Below, in pieces: positions 53,779 to 64,000 of a DNA stretch of 64,000 bases. The notes beneath the pieces are model-generated. The model had not been told where the DNA came from. It saw only the letters and a list, made by a program, of their open reading frames with translations, and made no database searches. The stretch's first letter is position 1, and every line of letters starts with the position of its first letter. Origin of the DNA: Rhodoferax koreense (GTDB lineage: Bacteria; Pseudomonadota; Gammaproteobacteria; Burkholderiales; Burkholderiaceae_C); assembly GCF_001955695.1 (NCBI RefSeq), contig NZ_CP019236.1:5394001-5458000 (forward strand). Direction: 5' to 3'. Both the position numbers and the translations under genes were made by a program.

Positions 53779-55116
53779 TCAGTGCGCGGCTGGGCTCCGA
53801 TCCCGTTCGGCCACGAAGGGCCGGGTCATGAACTCGGCCAGGCTGCCGTACAGCGGCCGGCTCACCATGCGCGACACCAGGCTGGCCAGCATCGCCGCCG
53901 ACATCAGACTCAGCACCATGGCATGGCCGTCCACCATCTCCATGACGATGATGAACGCGGTCAGCGGCGCCTGCGTGACGGCCGCGAGGAACGCCGCCAT
54001 GCCCATGGCGATCAGCGCCGCCGAGATGTCGCCGCCCATCAGCACCGCCACGTTGTGCCCCACGCCCGCGCCGATCGACAGCGAAGGCGCGAAGATGCCG
54101 CCGGGCACGCCGCACCAGGCGGTGAGCCAGGTGGCGGCGAACTTGAGCGTCACATAGAAGGCCGGCAGGTCGAAATCGCCGGCCAGCATGTCACGCACCG
54201 CGTGCGAGCCCGCGCCGAAGGTGGCGCCACCGGTCACGGTGCCGATCAGCGCGATGGCCAGGCCGCCCGCCGCCGCAAACCGCACCGGGTAACGGCCGCG
54301 CCAGCGGCTGATGCGGTCCGGCGAACCGGTGAGCGAGGCCAGCAGCAGCCGCGCGAACAACCCGCCGAGCACGCCGCAGCTCAGGGTGACGACCAGACCG
54401 GGCAACAAGGCGTCCCAGCCCAGGCGCGGCACCTTGATCACGCCGAAGTAGCTCAGGTTCCCGAAGGTGGACACCGCCACCAGGCCGGCCAGGACGATGG
54501 CGGTGATGATCAGCCCGCTGCTGCGCGATTCGAGCTTGCGCGACAATTCCTCGATGGCGAACACCACGCCAGCCAGCGGCGCGTTGAAGGCCGCGGCGAT
54601 GCCGGCCGCGCCGCCGGCCACCAGCAGCGCATGGGCATTGAGGCCCGAACCCAGCCGCAGCCAGCGCTGCGCATGCTGCATCACGCCGGCCGCCACCTGC
54701 ACCGAAGGCCCCTCGCGGCCGATCGACAGGCCGGCCAGCAGCCCCGCCGAAGAAAGGCCGATCTTGGCCAGCGTGAGCTTCAATGACACGAAACGCCCGC
54801 GCGCCTCGGGTGGCAGGCCGGGATCGAGCGCGGCCATCACCTGCGGAATGCCGGAGCCGCCCGCGCCCGGGAAATAGCGCCGCGTGAGCCAGGCGATGGC
54901 GGCGGTCAGCGCCGGCGTCCACAGGAACACCGCCCAGGGATGGGCGTGGTACAGCGCCTCGAACAGGCCGAAAGTCCGGTCGCTGAGCAGGGTGAAGCCC
55001 ACCACGAACAGCCCGGCGGCCACCGCGTAGGCCAGCACGATCGCGCGTTCCAGCCACAAACGGCCATTGGACAGCTCGCCACGCAGGTTCTGCAGGAAAT
55101 CGGGCTCGCGGTGCAT
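53779..55116 (-). CDS. ClC-type chloride channel/antiporter
   Basis: A 445-aa ClC protein with the ion-pathway motifs GSGIP (87-91), GREGP (133-137, with the gating Glu at 135) and GGIFAPSL. It lacks C-terminal CBS domains. The gating Glu means either channel or chloride/proton exchange is possible. The ATG at 55116 (MHREPDF) is preferred over an upstream start that would add 20 Cys-containing residues. Divergent from ssb and convergent with the MFS gene (1-bp gap). Confidence 0.92.
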   Translation of the reverse strand: MHREPDFLQNLRGELSNGRLWLERAIVLAYAVAAGLFVVGFTLLSDRTFGLFEALYHAHPWAVFLWTPALTAAIAWLTRRYFPGAGGSGIPQVMAALDPGLPPEARGRFVSLKLTLAKIGLSSAGLLAGLSIGREGPSVQVAAGVMQHAQRWLRLGSGLNAHALLVAGGAAGIAAAFNAPLAGVVFAIEELSRKLESRSSGLIITAIVLAGLVAVSTFGNLSYFGVIKVPRLGWDALLPGLVVTLSCGVLGGLFARLLLASLTGSPDRISRWRGRYPVRFAAAGGLAIALIGTVTGGATFGAGSHAVRDMLAGDFDLPAFYVTLKFAATWLTAWCGVPGGIFAPSLSIGAGVGHNVAVLMGGDISAALIAMGMAAFLAAVTQAPLTAFIIVMEMVDGHAMVLSLMSAAMLASLVSRMVSRPLYGSLAEFMTRPFVAERDRSPAAH

Positions 55117-55230
55117 ACAGGCACATTTTGGCACGGCAGCGCCGCGGCTATGAGCGTCCCGCGGGATGCGGCACAATCAGTGGTCTGGCGCCGGGCGCGC
55201 CATTTCAGACTCATCTACAGGCAAGCGAAC

Positions 55231-55767
55231 ATGGCATCCGTCAACAAAGTCATCCTCATCGGCAACCTGGGCCGCGACCCCGAAGTGCGCACCTTCCCCA
55301 GCGGCGACCGCGTGGCCAACGTCACCATCGCCACCACCGAAACCTGGAAGGACAAGCAGACCGGCGAACGGCGCGAAGCCACCGAATGGCACCGCGTGGT
55401 GTTCCGCGGCGGCCTGGCCGGCATCGTCGAGCAATACCTGCGCAAGGGCTCGCAGGTCTATGTCGAAGGCTCGATCCGCAGCCGTAAGTACAACGACGCC
55501 TCGGGTGTCGAAAAGTCGATCACCGAGATCATGGCCAATGAAATGACCATGCTCGGCAGCCGCCAGGGCCAGGGCGGCCCGCAAGGCGGCAGCGACGGTG
55601 GCTACGACGATGGCGGCGGCTACGACAACAGCCCGCCACCGGCGCGCCGGCCCGCCGCGGCACCGGCTGCCGCTCGCCCGGCCCCCGCCGCGCGTCCACA
55701 GGCCCCGGCACCGGCGCCGCGTGCATCGAGCGGTTTCGACGACATGGACGACGATATTCCGTTCTGA
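55231..55767 (+). CDS. ssb: Single-stranded DNA-binding protein
   Basis: A 178-aa SSB. The OB-fold is at about 1-110 ([50 protein letters not shown]). A Gly-, then Pro/Ala-rich disordered linker leads to the acidic tip DDMDDDIPF that recruits repair and replication proteins. Followed by a strong symmetrical terminator. Confidence 0.97.
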   Translation: MASVNKVILIGNLGRDPEVRTFPSGDRVANVTIATTETWKDKQTGERREATEWHRVVFRGGLAGIVEQYLRKGSQVYVEGSIRSRKYNDASGVEKSITEIMANEMTMLGSRQGQGGPQGGSDGGYDDGGGYDNSPPPARRPAAAPAAARPAPAARPQAPAPAPRASSGFDDMDDDIPF

Positions 55768-55789
55768 GCCGGTTTCTCGCGCCCAACAA

Positions 55790-55822
55790 AAAGGGCCTCC
55801 AGCACCATGCTGGAGGCCCTTT
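55790..55822. terminator. Bidirectional intrinsic terminator between ssb and katG
   Basis: A perfect 15-bp stem AAAGGGCCTCCAGCA (55790-55804) / TGCTGGAGGCCCTTT (55808-55822) has a 3-nt loop. T-rich ends on both strands suit termination of convergent ssb and katG transcripts. Confidence 0.9.
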
Positions 55823-55847
55823 CACTTTGGGGCGCAGAAGCGGCCGC

Positions 55848-58183
<2,336 letters not shown>

Positions 58184-58258
58184 CGCGCGGGGTCGCCGTC
58201 GCCTTGCCGGCCCCCCTTGCGCGATGCTGCGCCCGTCGCGCCCGGCACAATCGCGGCC

Positions 58259-59449
58259 ATGCGTTTTTTCAAAGACATCAGCCTTTCGGCCTTCACGGCC
58301 GGCTTCGTATCGGTGCTGGTCGGCTTCACCAGTTCGGTGGCCATCGTGTTCCAGGCCGCGCAGGGCTTTCACGCCACACCCGCGCAGACCAGTTCGTGGA
58401 TGTGGGCGCTGGGCCTGGGCATGGGCCTGTGTTCCATCGTGCCCTCGCTGTGGCTGCGCAAGCCGGTGATGGTGGCCTGGTCCACGCCGGGCGCGGCGGT
58501 GCTGGCCACGGCCGGCCTGGCCGGTGGTTTCGACATGGCCGACGCCGTCGGCGCGTTCCTGGTGTCTTCGGCGCTGATCACGCTGTGCGGCGTGACCGGC
58601 TGGTTCGAGAGGATCATGCAGCGCATCCCGGTGGCGATCGCCTCGGCGCTGCTGGCTGGCGTGCTGGCGCGCTTCGGCCTGCAGGCCTTTGCCGCGGCGC
58701 AGACGGCGCTGCCGCTGGTGCTGCTGATGCTGGCCGTGTACCTGCTGGGCAAACGCATCGCGCCACGTTATGCGGTGGTGGCCACGCTGCTGGTCGCTAT
58801 TCTTTACGTAGCAGCACGTGGAGAGATGTCTGGCGCCAGCATCACATTTGACTATGCAGTTCCAGTGTTCACCATGCCACGCTTCACCCTCGCCGGCACG
58901 GTGAGCCTGGCGCTGCCGCTGTTCGTGGTGACCATGGCCTCGCAGAACCTGCCCGGCGTGGCCGCGATCCAGGCCGCGGGTTATGGCGGGCCGGACGGCA
59001 TTCCGGTGTCGAAGGTGATCACGCTGACCGGCGTGGCCGGCCTGCTGCTGGCGCCTTTCGGCGCGTTCGCGCTGAACCTGGGCGCCATCACGGCGGCCAT
59101 CTGCATGGGCCGCGAGGCCCACGAAGACCCGGCCCGGCGCTACACGGCGGCCGTGTCCTGCGGCGCGATCTTCGTGGTGATCGGCACCTTCGGCGCGGCC
59201 GTGACGGGTTTGCTGACGGCCTTCCCCAAGGAACTGGTGATCGCCATCGCCGGCCTGGCGCTGCTGGGCACCATCGGCAACGGCCTGGCCGCGGCCGTGC
59301 GCGACGACGCCACGCGCGAGGCGGCGCTGATCACCTTCCTGGTCACGCTCAGCGGCGTGGCGATCGCCGGCATCGGCTCGGCCTTCTGGGGGGTGGTGGC
59401 CGGCGCGCTCGCCTTATTTGTGCAACAGTACGGTCGCCGCACGGCCTAG
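58259..59449 (+). CDS. benE: BenE family benzoate/proton symporter
   Basis: A 396-aa BenE-type permease with about 12 helices. MRFFKDISLSAFTAGFVSVLVGFTSS starts the protein, and WSTPGAAVLAT, FVVTMASQNLPGVAAIQAAGY and FGAFALNLGAITAAICMG are characteristic. Likely uptake of benzoate or a related aromatic acid, although no ben genes are adjacent. Residues about 180-197 (AILYVAARGEMSGASITF) are encoded by an A/T-richer segment matching one in mtnN, placed between membrane helices. Divergent from katG. Confidence 0.92.
   Translation: MRFFKDISLSAFTAGFVSVLVGFTSSVAIVFQAAQGFHATPAQTSSWMWALGLGMGLCSIVPSLWLRKPVMVAWSTPGAAVLATAGLAGGFDMADAVGAFLVSSALITLCGVTGWFERIMQRIPVAIASALLAGVLARFGLQAFAAAQTALPLVLLMLAVYLLGKRIAPRYAVVATLLVAILYVAARGEMSGASITFDYAVPVFTMPRFTLAGTVSLALPLFVVTMASQNLPGVAAIQAAGYGGPDGIPVSKVITLTGVAGLLLAPFGAFALNLGAITAAICMGREAHEDPARRYTAAVSCGAIFVVIGTFGAAVTGLLTAFPKELVIAIAGLALLGTIGNGLAAAVRDDATREAALITFLVTLSGVAIAGIGSAFWGVVAGALALFVQQYGRRTA
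58796..58848 (+). repeat. Intragenic dispersed repeat copy B (within benE)
   Basis: Matches 47080-47132 in mtnN at 32 of 53 positions without gaps, in the same reading frame (AILYVAARGEMSGASITF here). The lower G+C continues to about 58876. It lies in a loop region between hydrophobic helices of BenE, where extra residues are tolerated. Confidence 0.6.
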
Positions 59450-59473
59450 CCTTCCTTTCAAGATCTCCAAGCC

Positions 59474-60442
59474 ATGAATATTCTTTTTGTCGCCGACCCC
59501 CTCGAATCCTTCAAGATCTACAAGGACACCACCTTCGTCATGATGCGCGAGGCGCAGCGCCGCGGCCACACCATCTCGGCCTGCGAGCCGCGCCACATGC
59601 AGTGGCAGCGCGGCGGCGTGGTGACGGCGCAGGTGCGCGACATCCACCTCACCGGCGACAAGACCGACTGGTTCAGCACCAGCCAACCGCTGTTTGCCGA
59701 CAGCCCGCGCCCGCTCAAGGATTTCGGCGCGGTCATCATGCGCAAGGACCCGCCCTTCGACTCCGAATTCTTCTACGCCACGCACCTGCTCGGCCAGGCC
59801 GAACGCGAAGGCGCACGGGTGTTCAACAAGCCGGCCGCGCTGCGCGACCACCCGGAAAAGCTGGCCATCATGGAGTTCCCGCAGTTCATCGGCCCGACCA
59901 TCGTGACGCGCAGCGCCGACGACGTGCGCCGCTTCCACGCCGAACACAAGGACATCATCCTCAAGCCGCTCGACGGCATGGGCGGCACCGGCATCTTCCG
60001 CGTGAAGGAAGACGGGCTGAACCTGGGCGGCATCATCGAGACGCTGAACAGGTTCGGCGCGCAGAGCGTGATGGTGCAGAAGTTCCTGCCCGAGATCGCG
60101 GCCGGCGACAAGCGCGTGCTGGTCATCGGCGGCAAGCCCGTGCCGTATTGCCTGGCGCGGATTCCCCAAGGCGGCGAGGTGCGCGGCAACCTGGCCGCGG
60201 GCGGCAAGGGCGTGGCCCAGCCGCTGTCGGCGCGCGACCGCGAGATCGCCGAGACGCTCGGCCCGATCCTCGCCGCGCGCGGCCTGCTTTTGGCCGGCAT
60301 CGACGTGATCGGCGACAGCATCACCGAGATCAACGTCACCAGCCCCACCTGCTTCCAGGAAATCTTCGACCAGACCGGCTGCGACGTGGCCGCGCTGTTC
60401 ATCGACGCGCTCGAAGCCGCGCTGACCACCCACCCCGCCTGA
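59474..60442 (+). CDS. gshB: Glutathione synthetase
   Basis: A 322-aa ATP-grasp enzyme joining gamma-glutamylcysteine and glycine. MNILFVADPLESFKIYKDTTFVMMREAQRRGH starts the protein, MRKDPPFDSEFFYATHLL is the family signature, DIILKPLDGMGGTGIFRV is the ATP-grasp loop, and DVIGDSITEINVTSPTCFQEI closes the site. It lies 9 bp before the glutathione S-transferase gene, forming a glutathione pair. Confidence 0.97.
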   Translation: MNILFVADPLESFKIYKDTTFVMMREAQRRGHTISACEPRHMQWQRGGVVTAQVRDIHLTGDKTDWFSTSQPLFADSPRPLKDFGAVIMRKDPPFDSEFFYATHLLGQAEREGARVFNKPAALRDHPEKLAIMEFPQFIGPTIVTRSADDVRRFHAEHKDIILKPLDGMGGTGIFRVKEDGLNLGGIIETLNRFGAQSVMVQKFLPEIAAGDKRVLVIGGKPVPYCLARIPQGGEVRGNLAAGGKGVAQPLSARDREIAETLGPILAARGLLLAGIDVIGDSITEINVTSPTCFQEIFDQTGCDVAALFIDALEAALTTHPA

Positions 60443-60451
60443 AAGACCGCC

Positions 60452-61060
60452 ATGAAGATCCACTTTTCCCCCGCTTCGCCCTTCGTGCGCAAGTGCCTGG
60501 TCGCGGCCCATGAACTCGGCGTGGCCGATCGCATCGAGAAGATGCCCAGCGCGGCCCACCCGGTGAACCGCAATCCGGTCATCGTCGAGAGCAATCCGCT
60601 GGGCCAGGTGCCCACGTTTTTCACCGACGACGGCACGGTGCTGTTCGACAGCCATGTCATCGTCGAGTACCTGAATGCCGAATTCGGCGGCAAGCTGCTG
60701 CCGCCCGCCGGCCCGGCGCGCTGGAACGTGCTGACCGAACATGCCCTGGCCGACGGCATGCTCGGGGCCACGCTGCTCGCACGTTACGAAATGGCCGTGC
60801 GGCCCGAGCCGCTGCGCTGGACCGCCTGGACGGACGGCCAGTTGGACAAGGTCTGGGCAGGCTTGCGCTGGCTGGAGCAGGCCGCACCCGGCTTCGGCAA
60901 CCGCGTGGACATTGCCACCATCACTTTCGGCTGTGCGCTGGGTTACCTGGATTTCCGTTTCGCCGAGTTCGACTGGCGCGAGGGTGCGCCCGCCACCGCC
61001 GCGTGGTTCGCGGAATTCAGCGAGCGGCCATCGATGAAGGCCACTTTCCCAGGGGTCTGA
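60452..61060 (+). CDS. Glutathione S-transferase family protein
   Basis: A 202-aa GST. The N-terminal thioredoxin-like domain (about 1-78) has SPASPFVRKCLVAAHELG with Ser near the usual catalytic position, NPLGQVPTFF and DSHVIVEYLN for glutathione binding, and the helical domain follows (about 85-200). Located directly after gshB. Substrate unknown; detoxification of electrophiles or aromatic intermediates is typical. Confidence 0.93.
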   Translation: MKIHFSPASPFVRKCLVAAHELGVADRIEKMPSAAHPVNRNPVIVESNPLGQVPTFFTDDGTVLFDSHVIVEYLNAEFGGKLLPPAGPARWNVLTEHALADGMLGATLLARYEMAVRPEPLRWTAWTDGQLDKVWAGLRWLEQAAPGFGNRVDIATITFGCALGYLDFRFAEFDWREGAPATAAWFAEFSERPSMKATFPGV

Positions 61061-61075
61061 GAAGGCGCTGGCGCC

Positions 61076-62410
61076 TCACGCCGTTTCGTCGGAAACCTCG
61101 CCCTCCGGCACGAACACCATGCCGGTCTTGGTGTTGAAGTCCATCAGGCCGGCGTAGCGCCCCCAGGCGATCATGGTCTGGAAGATGCGCTCGGGGTTGT
61201 CGTAGGGCAAGGCGCTGGCGATGTCCTTGATCACGCGCTCGGACGGCACCTCGTGGTATTCGTGCAGCAGCGCGAGGATGATGTGGAACAGCCGCAGCTT
61301 GAACACCTGCTCGGCGAAGATGGCGCGGCGCGCCTTCGAGTCCGATGCCACGAAACGGCGGCCCAGCTCGGTGAAGCACACCGTGTCCTTCGGCGTGTCG
61401 ATCAGCTCCAGGATTTCGGCCGCCTTGACCAGCGAGATCGTTTCGCCGAACTCCCGGCCGATCTCGTCGGAGATGTCGTAGATGTTGGACAGCTCGGGCG
61501 AATCGGCCAGGATGCTCAGCAGGCCGAGGATCTGGCCGACCGGCACCAGCGGTATCGATTCCATGCGCGCCCTGGCCCGCGACACCGGCTGCCCCGCCAC
61601 CGCCACCTCGGCCGGGATGTCGGGCAGCGTGGTGGTGGTGATGCATTCGTGGATCAGGCTCACCAGCCGCTGGAATTCGGGGCTCTTGGTGTCGCGCGGA
61701 TAGGGCAGCGGGTTGTCCAGCACCAGGCCGAGCCGGCCCGGCCGCGGGAACAGCACCACGATGCGCGTGGCCATCTCCACCGCTTCCTCGATGTTGTGCG
61801 TGACCATGAAGATCGCGCTCAGCCCGGTGGCCGGGTTGCGCCACAGGTTCAGCAGCTCCTGGCGCAGGTTTTCGCCGGTGAGCACGTCCAGCGCGCTGAA
61901 GGCCTCGTCCAGGCACAGCAGCCGCGGCTGCGAAACCAGTGCGCGGGCAATGCCCACGCGCTGGCGCATGCCGCCCGACAACTCGCGCGGGTAGGCCGCG
62001 TGGTAGTTGCCCAGGCCGATGAGTTCGATGGCGCGGTTCACCGCGGCGTCGCGCTCCGCGCGGCCGATGGTGCGGGACATCAGGCCGACGGCCACGTTCT
62101 GCTCCACCGTGAGCCACGGATAGAGCGCGAAGGTCTGGAACACCACCGAGGCTTCCTCGTTGATGCCGTGCAGCGGCGCGCCCCGGTGCAGCACCCGCCC
62201 CGAGGTCGGCTCGATCAGCCCGGTGAGGCAACGCAGGATGGTCGACTTGCCCGAGCCGGACTGGCCCAGCAGGGCCAGCAGCTCGCCCTCGTGCACGGCC
62301 ACGTCGATCTGGTCGAGCACCTTGAGCGGATGGCCACCGCCGGTGGTGAAGGATTTGGTGACCGCGCACAGTTCGGCGATGGGCGGTGTGGAATGGCTCT
62401 TGGTGTTCAT
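61076..62410 (-). CDS. NitT/TauT-type ABC transporter ATP-binding protein with AAA-associated C-terminal domain
   Basis: A 444-aa protein. The ABC ATPase spans about 12-260 (Walker A GQSGSGKST at 49-57, signature LSGGMRQR, Walker B LLCLDEAFSALD, VTHNIEEAVEMA). A C-terminal domain of about 170 aa (SIPLVPVGQILGLLSILADSPELSNIYDISDEIG onward) resembles the AAA-associated domain (PF09821-type as I recall). The nitrate/sulfonate-type ATPase is clear, but the substrate is not. The ATG at 62410 is used; a TTG at 62422 overlaps the permease stop. No binding-protein gene is in the window. Confidence 0.92.
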   Translation of the reverse strand: MNTKSHSTPPIAELCAVTKSFTTGGGHPLKVLDQIDVAVHEGELLALLGQSGSGKSTILRCLTGLIEPTSGRVLHRGAPLHGINEEASVVFQTFALYPWLTVEQNVAVGLMSRTIGRAERDAAVNRAIELIGLGNYHAAYPRELSGGMRQRVGIARALVSQPRLLCLDEAFSALDVLTGENLRQELLNLWRNPATGLSAIFMVTHNIEEAVEMATRIVVLFPRPGRLGLVLDNPLPYPRDTKSPEFQRLVSLIHECITTTTLPDIPAEVAVAGQPVSRARARMESIPLVPVGQILGLLSILADSPELSNIYDISDEIGREFGETISLVKAAEILELIDTPKDTVCFTELGRRFVASDSKARRAIFAEQVFKLRLFHIILALLHEYHEVPSERVIKDIASALPYDNPERIFQTMIAWGRYAGLMDFNTKTGMVFVPEGEVSDETA

Positions 62411-62418
62411 GGGCAAAG

Positions 62419-64000
62419 TCAATCAAGCCGGAAGCGGCGTTCTGCAAAACCGTAGAGCCGGCGCCAGACCAGCTTGTTCATGGCCACGACGTAGAGCGAC
62501 ATCACGCCGATGCTGGTGATGATCAGCGGCGTGTTGCCGCTCTTGGTGACCTCGGCGATGAAGGCACCCAGGCCATCGGCTTTGAGCGTGGTGTCGCCCC
62601 AGGTGGCGAGTTCGGCGACGATGCTGGCGTTCCAGGCGCCGCCGGCGGCGGTGCAGGCCCCCGTTACCCAGAACGGGAAGATCGCCGGCAGGATCAGCGT
62701 GCGCCACCGCTGCCAGCGGCGCAGGCCGTAGATGCTGGCGACTTCCTTCATCTCGTTCGGGATCGCCATGGCGCCGGCGATCACGTTGAACAGGATGTAC
62801 CACTGCGTGCCCATGGCGATCAGCAGGATGCTGCCCCAGTTCATCGGCGTGTGGGTGGCGACGAACAGCCCCACCACGATGGGAAAGGTCATGTTCACCG
62901 GGAAGGAGGCGCCGATCTGCGCCAGCGGCTGCGCGTAGCGGGCCACCTTGGGGTGGGAGCCGATCCACACGCCCACCGGCGTCCAGACCAGCGTGGCCAG
63001 CACCGTCATGGCCAGCACCCGCAGCAGGGTCAGCCAACCCAGCCACGCGATATGCCCGAACAGGCCGAGGGTGAGCGCGCCGTGCAGCGCCGCGATGCCT
63101 GCGAACACGCCAAGGATCACCTCATAGCCCAGCCATGCCGCGACCGCCAGGCCAGCGACGCGCAACGGCCAGCCGGCGCTCTCCTGCGGGCGCCTTGCGC
63201 CGGTGGAGGGTCTTGCGCGTCGCCACAGCCGATCCATCGCATCCTGCACCGGCTGCACGACGCGCCGGCCCAGCCAGGTGAATACGTAGGTGCCACGCAG
63301 CAAGGCATGGACCCAGGAGGTCGGTGCCACGCTGGACTCGGTGAGTTCGATCTTGAACTTGTCGGCCCAGACCAACAGCGGGCGCCACACCAGCTGGTCG
63401 CTCGCCAGGATCAGCGCCAGCATGGCCAGAACCGCCCATGCCGCGGCCCGGTTGTCCCCCTTCTCGATGGCCATGGCCATGTAGGAGCCCAGGCCGGGCA
63501 GCTTGATGTCCTTGTTCATCACGCTGATGGCCTCGCTCTGCGCCACGAAGAACCAGCCGCCGCCGAACGACATCATGGAATTCCAGATCAGGCTGTGCGC
63601 CGAAGCCGGCAATTCGACGACGCGAAAGCGCTGCCAGCGGCTCAGGCCGTAGGTGGAGGCGGCCTCCTGCATGTCGATGGGCACGGTGACCATGGAATGG
63701 TAGAAGCCGAAGGCCATGTTCCACACCTGGCCGGTGAAGATGGCGAAGATTGCCGCGCATTCCACGCCGAGCAGGCTGCCCGGGAACAGCGCCATGAAGC
63801 CGGCTACCGTGGCCGACAGGAAGCCCAGCACCGGCACCGACTGCAGGATGTCCAGCGCCGGCAGGATCACCGCCCGCGCGGCCTTGTGCTTCGCCGCCAG
63901 GTAACCCAGCGAGATGGCGAACAGCAGCGAGAAGCCGAAGGCGATCCACATGCGCAGCAAGGTGCGGCCGGCGTAATAGGGAATCTGGGCGGTGTCGAAA
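62419..64000 (-). CDS. ABC transporter permease, fused double-domain, N-terminus beyond window
   Basis: The frame is open to the window edge (FDTAQIPYYAGRTLLRMW at the left), so at least 526 codons are present and the start is outside. Two BPD-type permease halves lie on one chain: first EAA-like loop MQEAASTYGLSRWQRFRVVELP, second MKEVASIYGLRRWQRWRTLILP. About 12 helices in total are separated by a linker around 63180-63330. The stop is 8 bp before the ATPase ATG, so they are one transporter. Confidence 0.92.
   Translation of the reverse strand, partial: FDTAQIPYYAGRTLLRMWIAFGFSLLFAISLGYLAAKHKAARAVILPALDILQSVPVLGFLSATVAGFMALFPGSLLGVECAAIFAIFTGQVWNMAFGFYHSMVTVPIDMQEAASTYGLSRWQRFRVVELPASAHSLIWNSMMSFGGGWFFVAQSEAISVMNKDIKLPGLGSYMAMAIEKGDNRAAAWAVLAMLALILASDQLVWRPLLVWADKFKIELTESSVAPTSWVHALLRGTYVFTWLGRRVVQPVQDAMDRLWRRARPSTGARRPQESAGWPLRVAGLAVAAWLGYEVILGVFAGIAALHGALTLGLFGHIAWLGWLTLLRVLAMTVLATLVWTPVGVWIGSHPKVARYAQPLAQIGASFPVNMTFPIVVGLFVATHTPMNWGSILLIAMGTQWYILFNVIAGAMAIPNEMKEVASIYGLRRWQRWRTLILPAIFPFWVTGACTAAGGAWNASIVAELATWGDTTLKADGLGAFIAEVTKSGNTPLIITSIGVMSLYVVAMNKLVWRRLYGFAERRFRLD

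Noticed and set aside
61061..61078. AGGCGC-TG-GCGCCT palindrome between the GST and ABC ATPase genes
   Set aside because: A 2-nt loop cannot form as drawn and there is no T-run; probably chance in GC-rich sequence.

Overview
The window is GC-rich, gene-dense, proteobacterial chromosome. The gene families and neighbourhoods point to Burkholderiales, most likely Comamonadaceae (Variovorax/Acidovorax/Polaromonas-like). Supporting evidence: uvrA, an MFS gene and ssb lie close together, a Bug-family binding protein is present, PntAA/PntAB/PntB are separate chains, and short GC-rich hairpin repeats of the kind common in that family sit between genes. I see no insertion sequence, prophage, CRISPR array, rRNA or tRNA. 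There is no gene-free stretch longer than about 220 bp.

Layout. 1-6.7 kb: a partial DUF protein, a chemoreceptor with a sigma-28 promoter, a YheT-type hydrolase with an NTF2-like protein, a lemA/TPM/TPM operon and a lone receiver-domain protein. 6.9-14.8 kb: a two-gene ligase-associated DNA-repair unit (MBL exonuclease plus ATP-dependent ligase), an SDR, a small unknown protein, an orphan ParA, an MFS exporter and a MASE1-GGDEF diguanylate cyclase. 14.8-21.2 kb: a minus-strand quinate/shikimate operon (two shikimate-dehydrogenase paralogues, AroQ, a 3-dehydroshikimate dehydratase/HPPD-like fusion and a Gfo/Idh/MocA oxidoreductase), followed by an AEC carrier and preceded by a long inverted-repeat operator candidate. 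21.3-27.1 kb: a second catabolic island of unassigned substrate (MaoC, TIM-barrel isomerase, VOC, ketopantoate-reductase-like, LigI-like amidohydrolase, Gfo/Idh/MocA, LysR). 27.1-31.9 kb: LysR, Bug-type binding protein, M14-type deacylase and a sensor kinase in one direction.

32-37.4 kb: a 66-aa membrane protein, pyrF, a GIY-YIG-like small protein, and an iron(III) ABC transporter behind a Fur-box-like palindrome. 37.4-42 kb: alginate lyase directly after mnmA, then opgD and a NudJ-like Nudix hydrolase. 42.1-47.5 kb: a five-gene chain pntAA-pntAB-pntB-fadD-mtnN. 47.5-49.3 kb: a thioesterase and a YqjD/YqjE/YqjK-like trio. 49.3-58.1 kb: uvrA, MFS, ClC channel, ssb and katG. 58.2-61.1 kb: benE, gshB and a glutathione S-transferase. 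61.1-64 kb: a NitT/TauT-type ABC ATPase with a C-terminal extension and a fused double permease cut by the window edge.

The most unusual sequence observation is a pair of related A/T-richer 53-bp segments, about 60% identical without gaps. They are embedded in the same reading frame inside two unrelated genes, mtnN and benE, and look like an intragenic protein-coding repeat. Other points of interest are the sigma-28 promoter, the quinate operator candidate, the unassigned catabolic island and several TTG starts supported by good ribosome binding sites.
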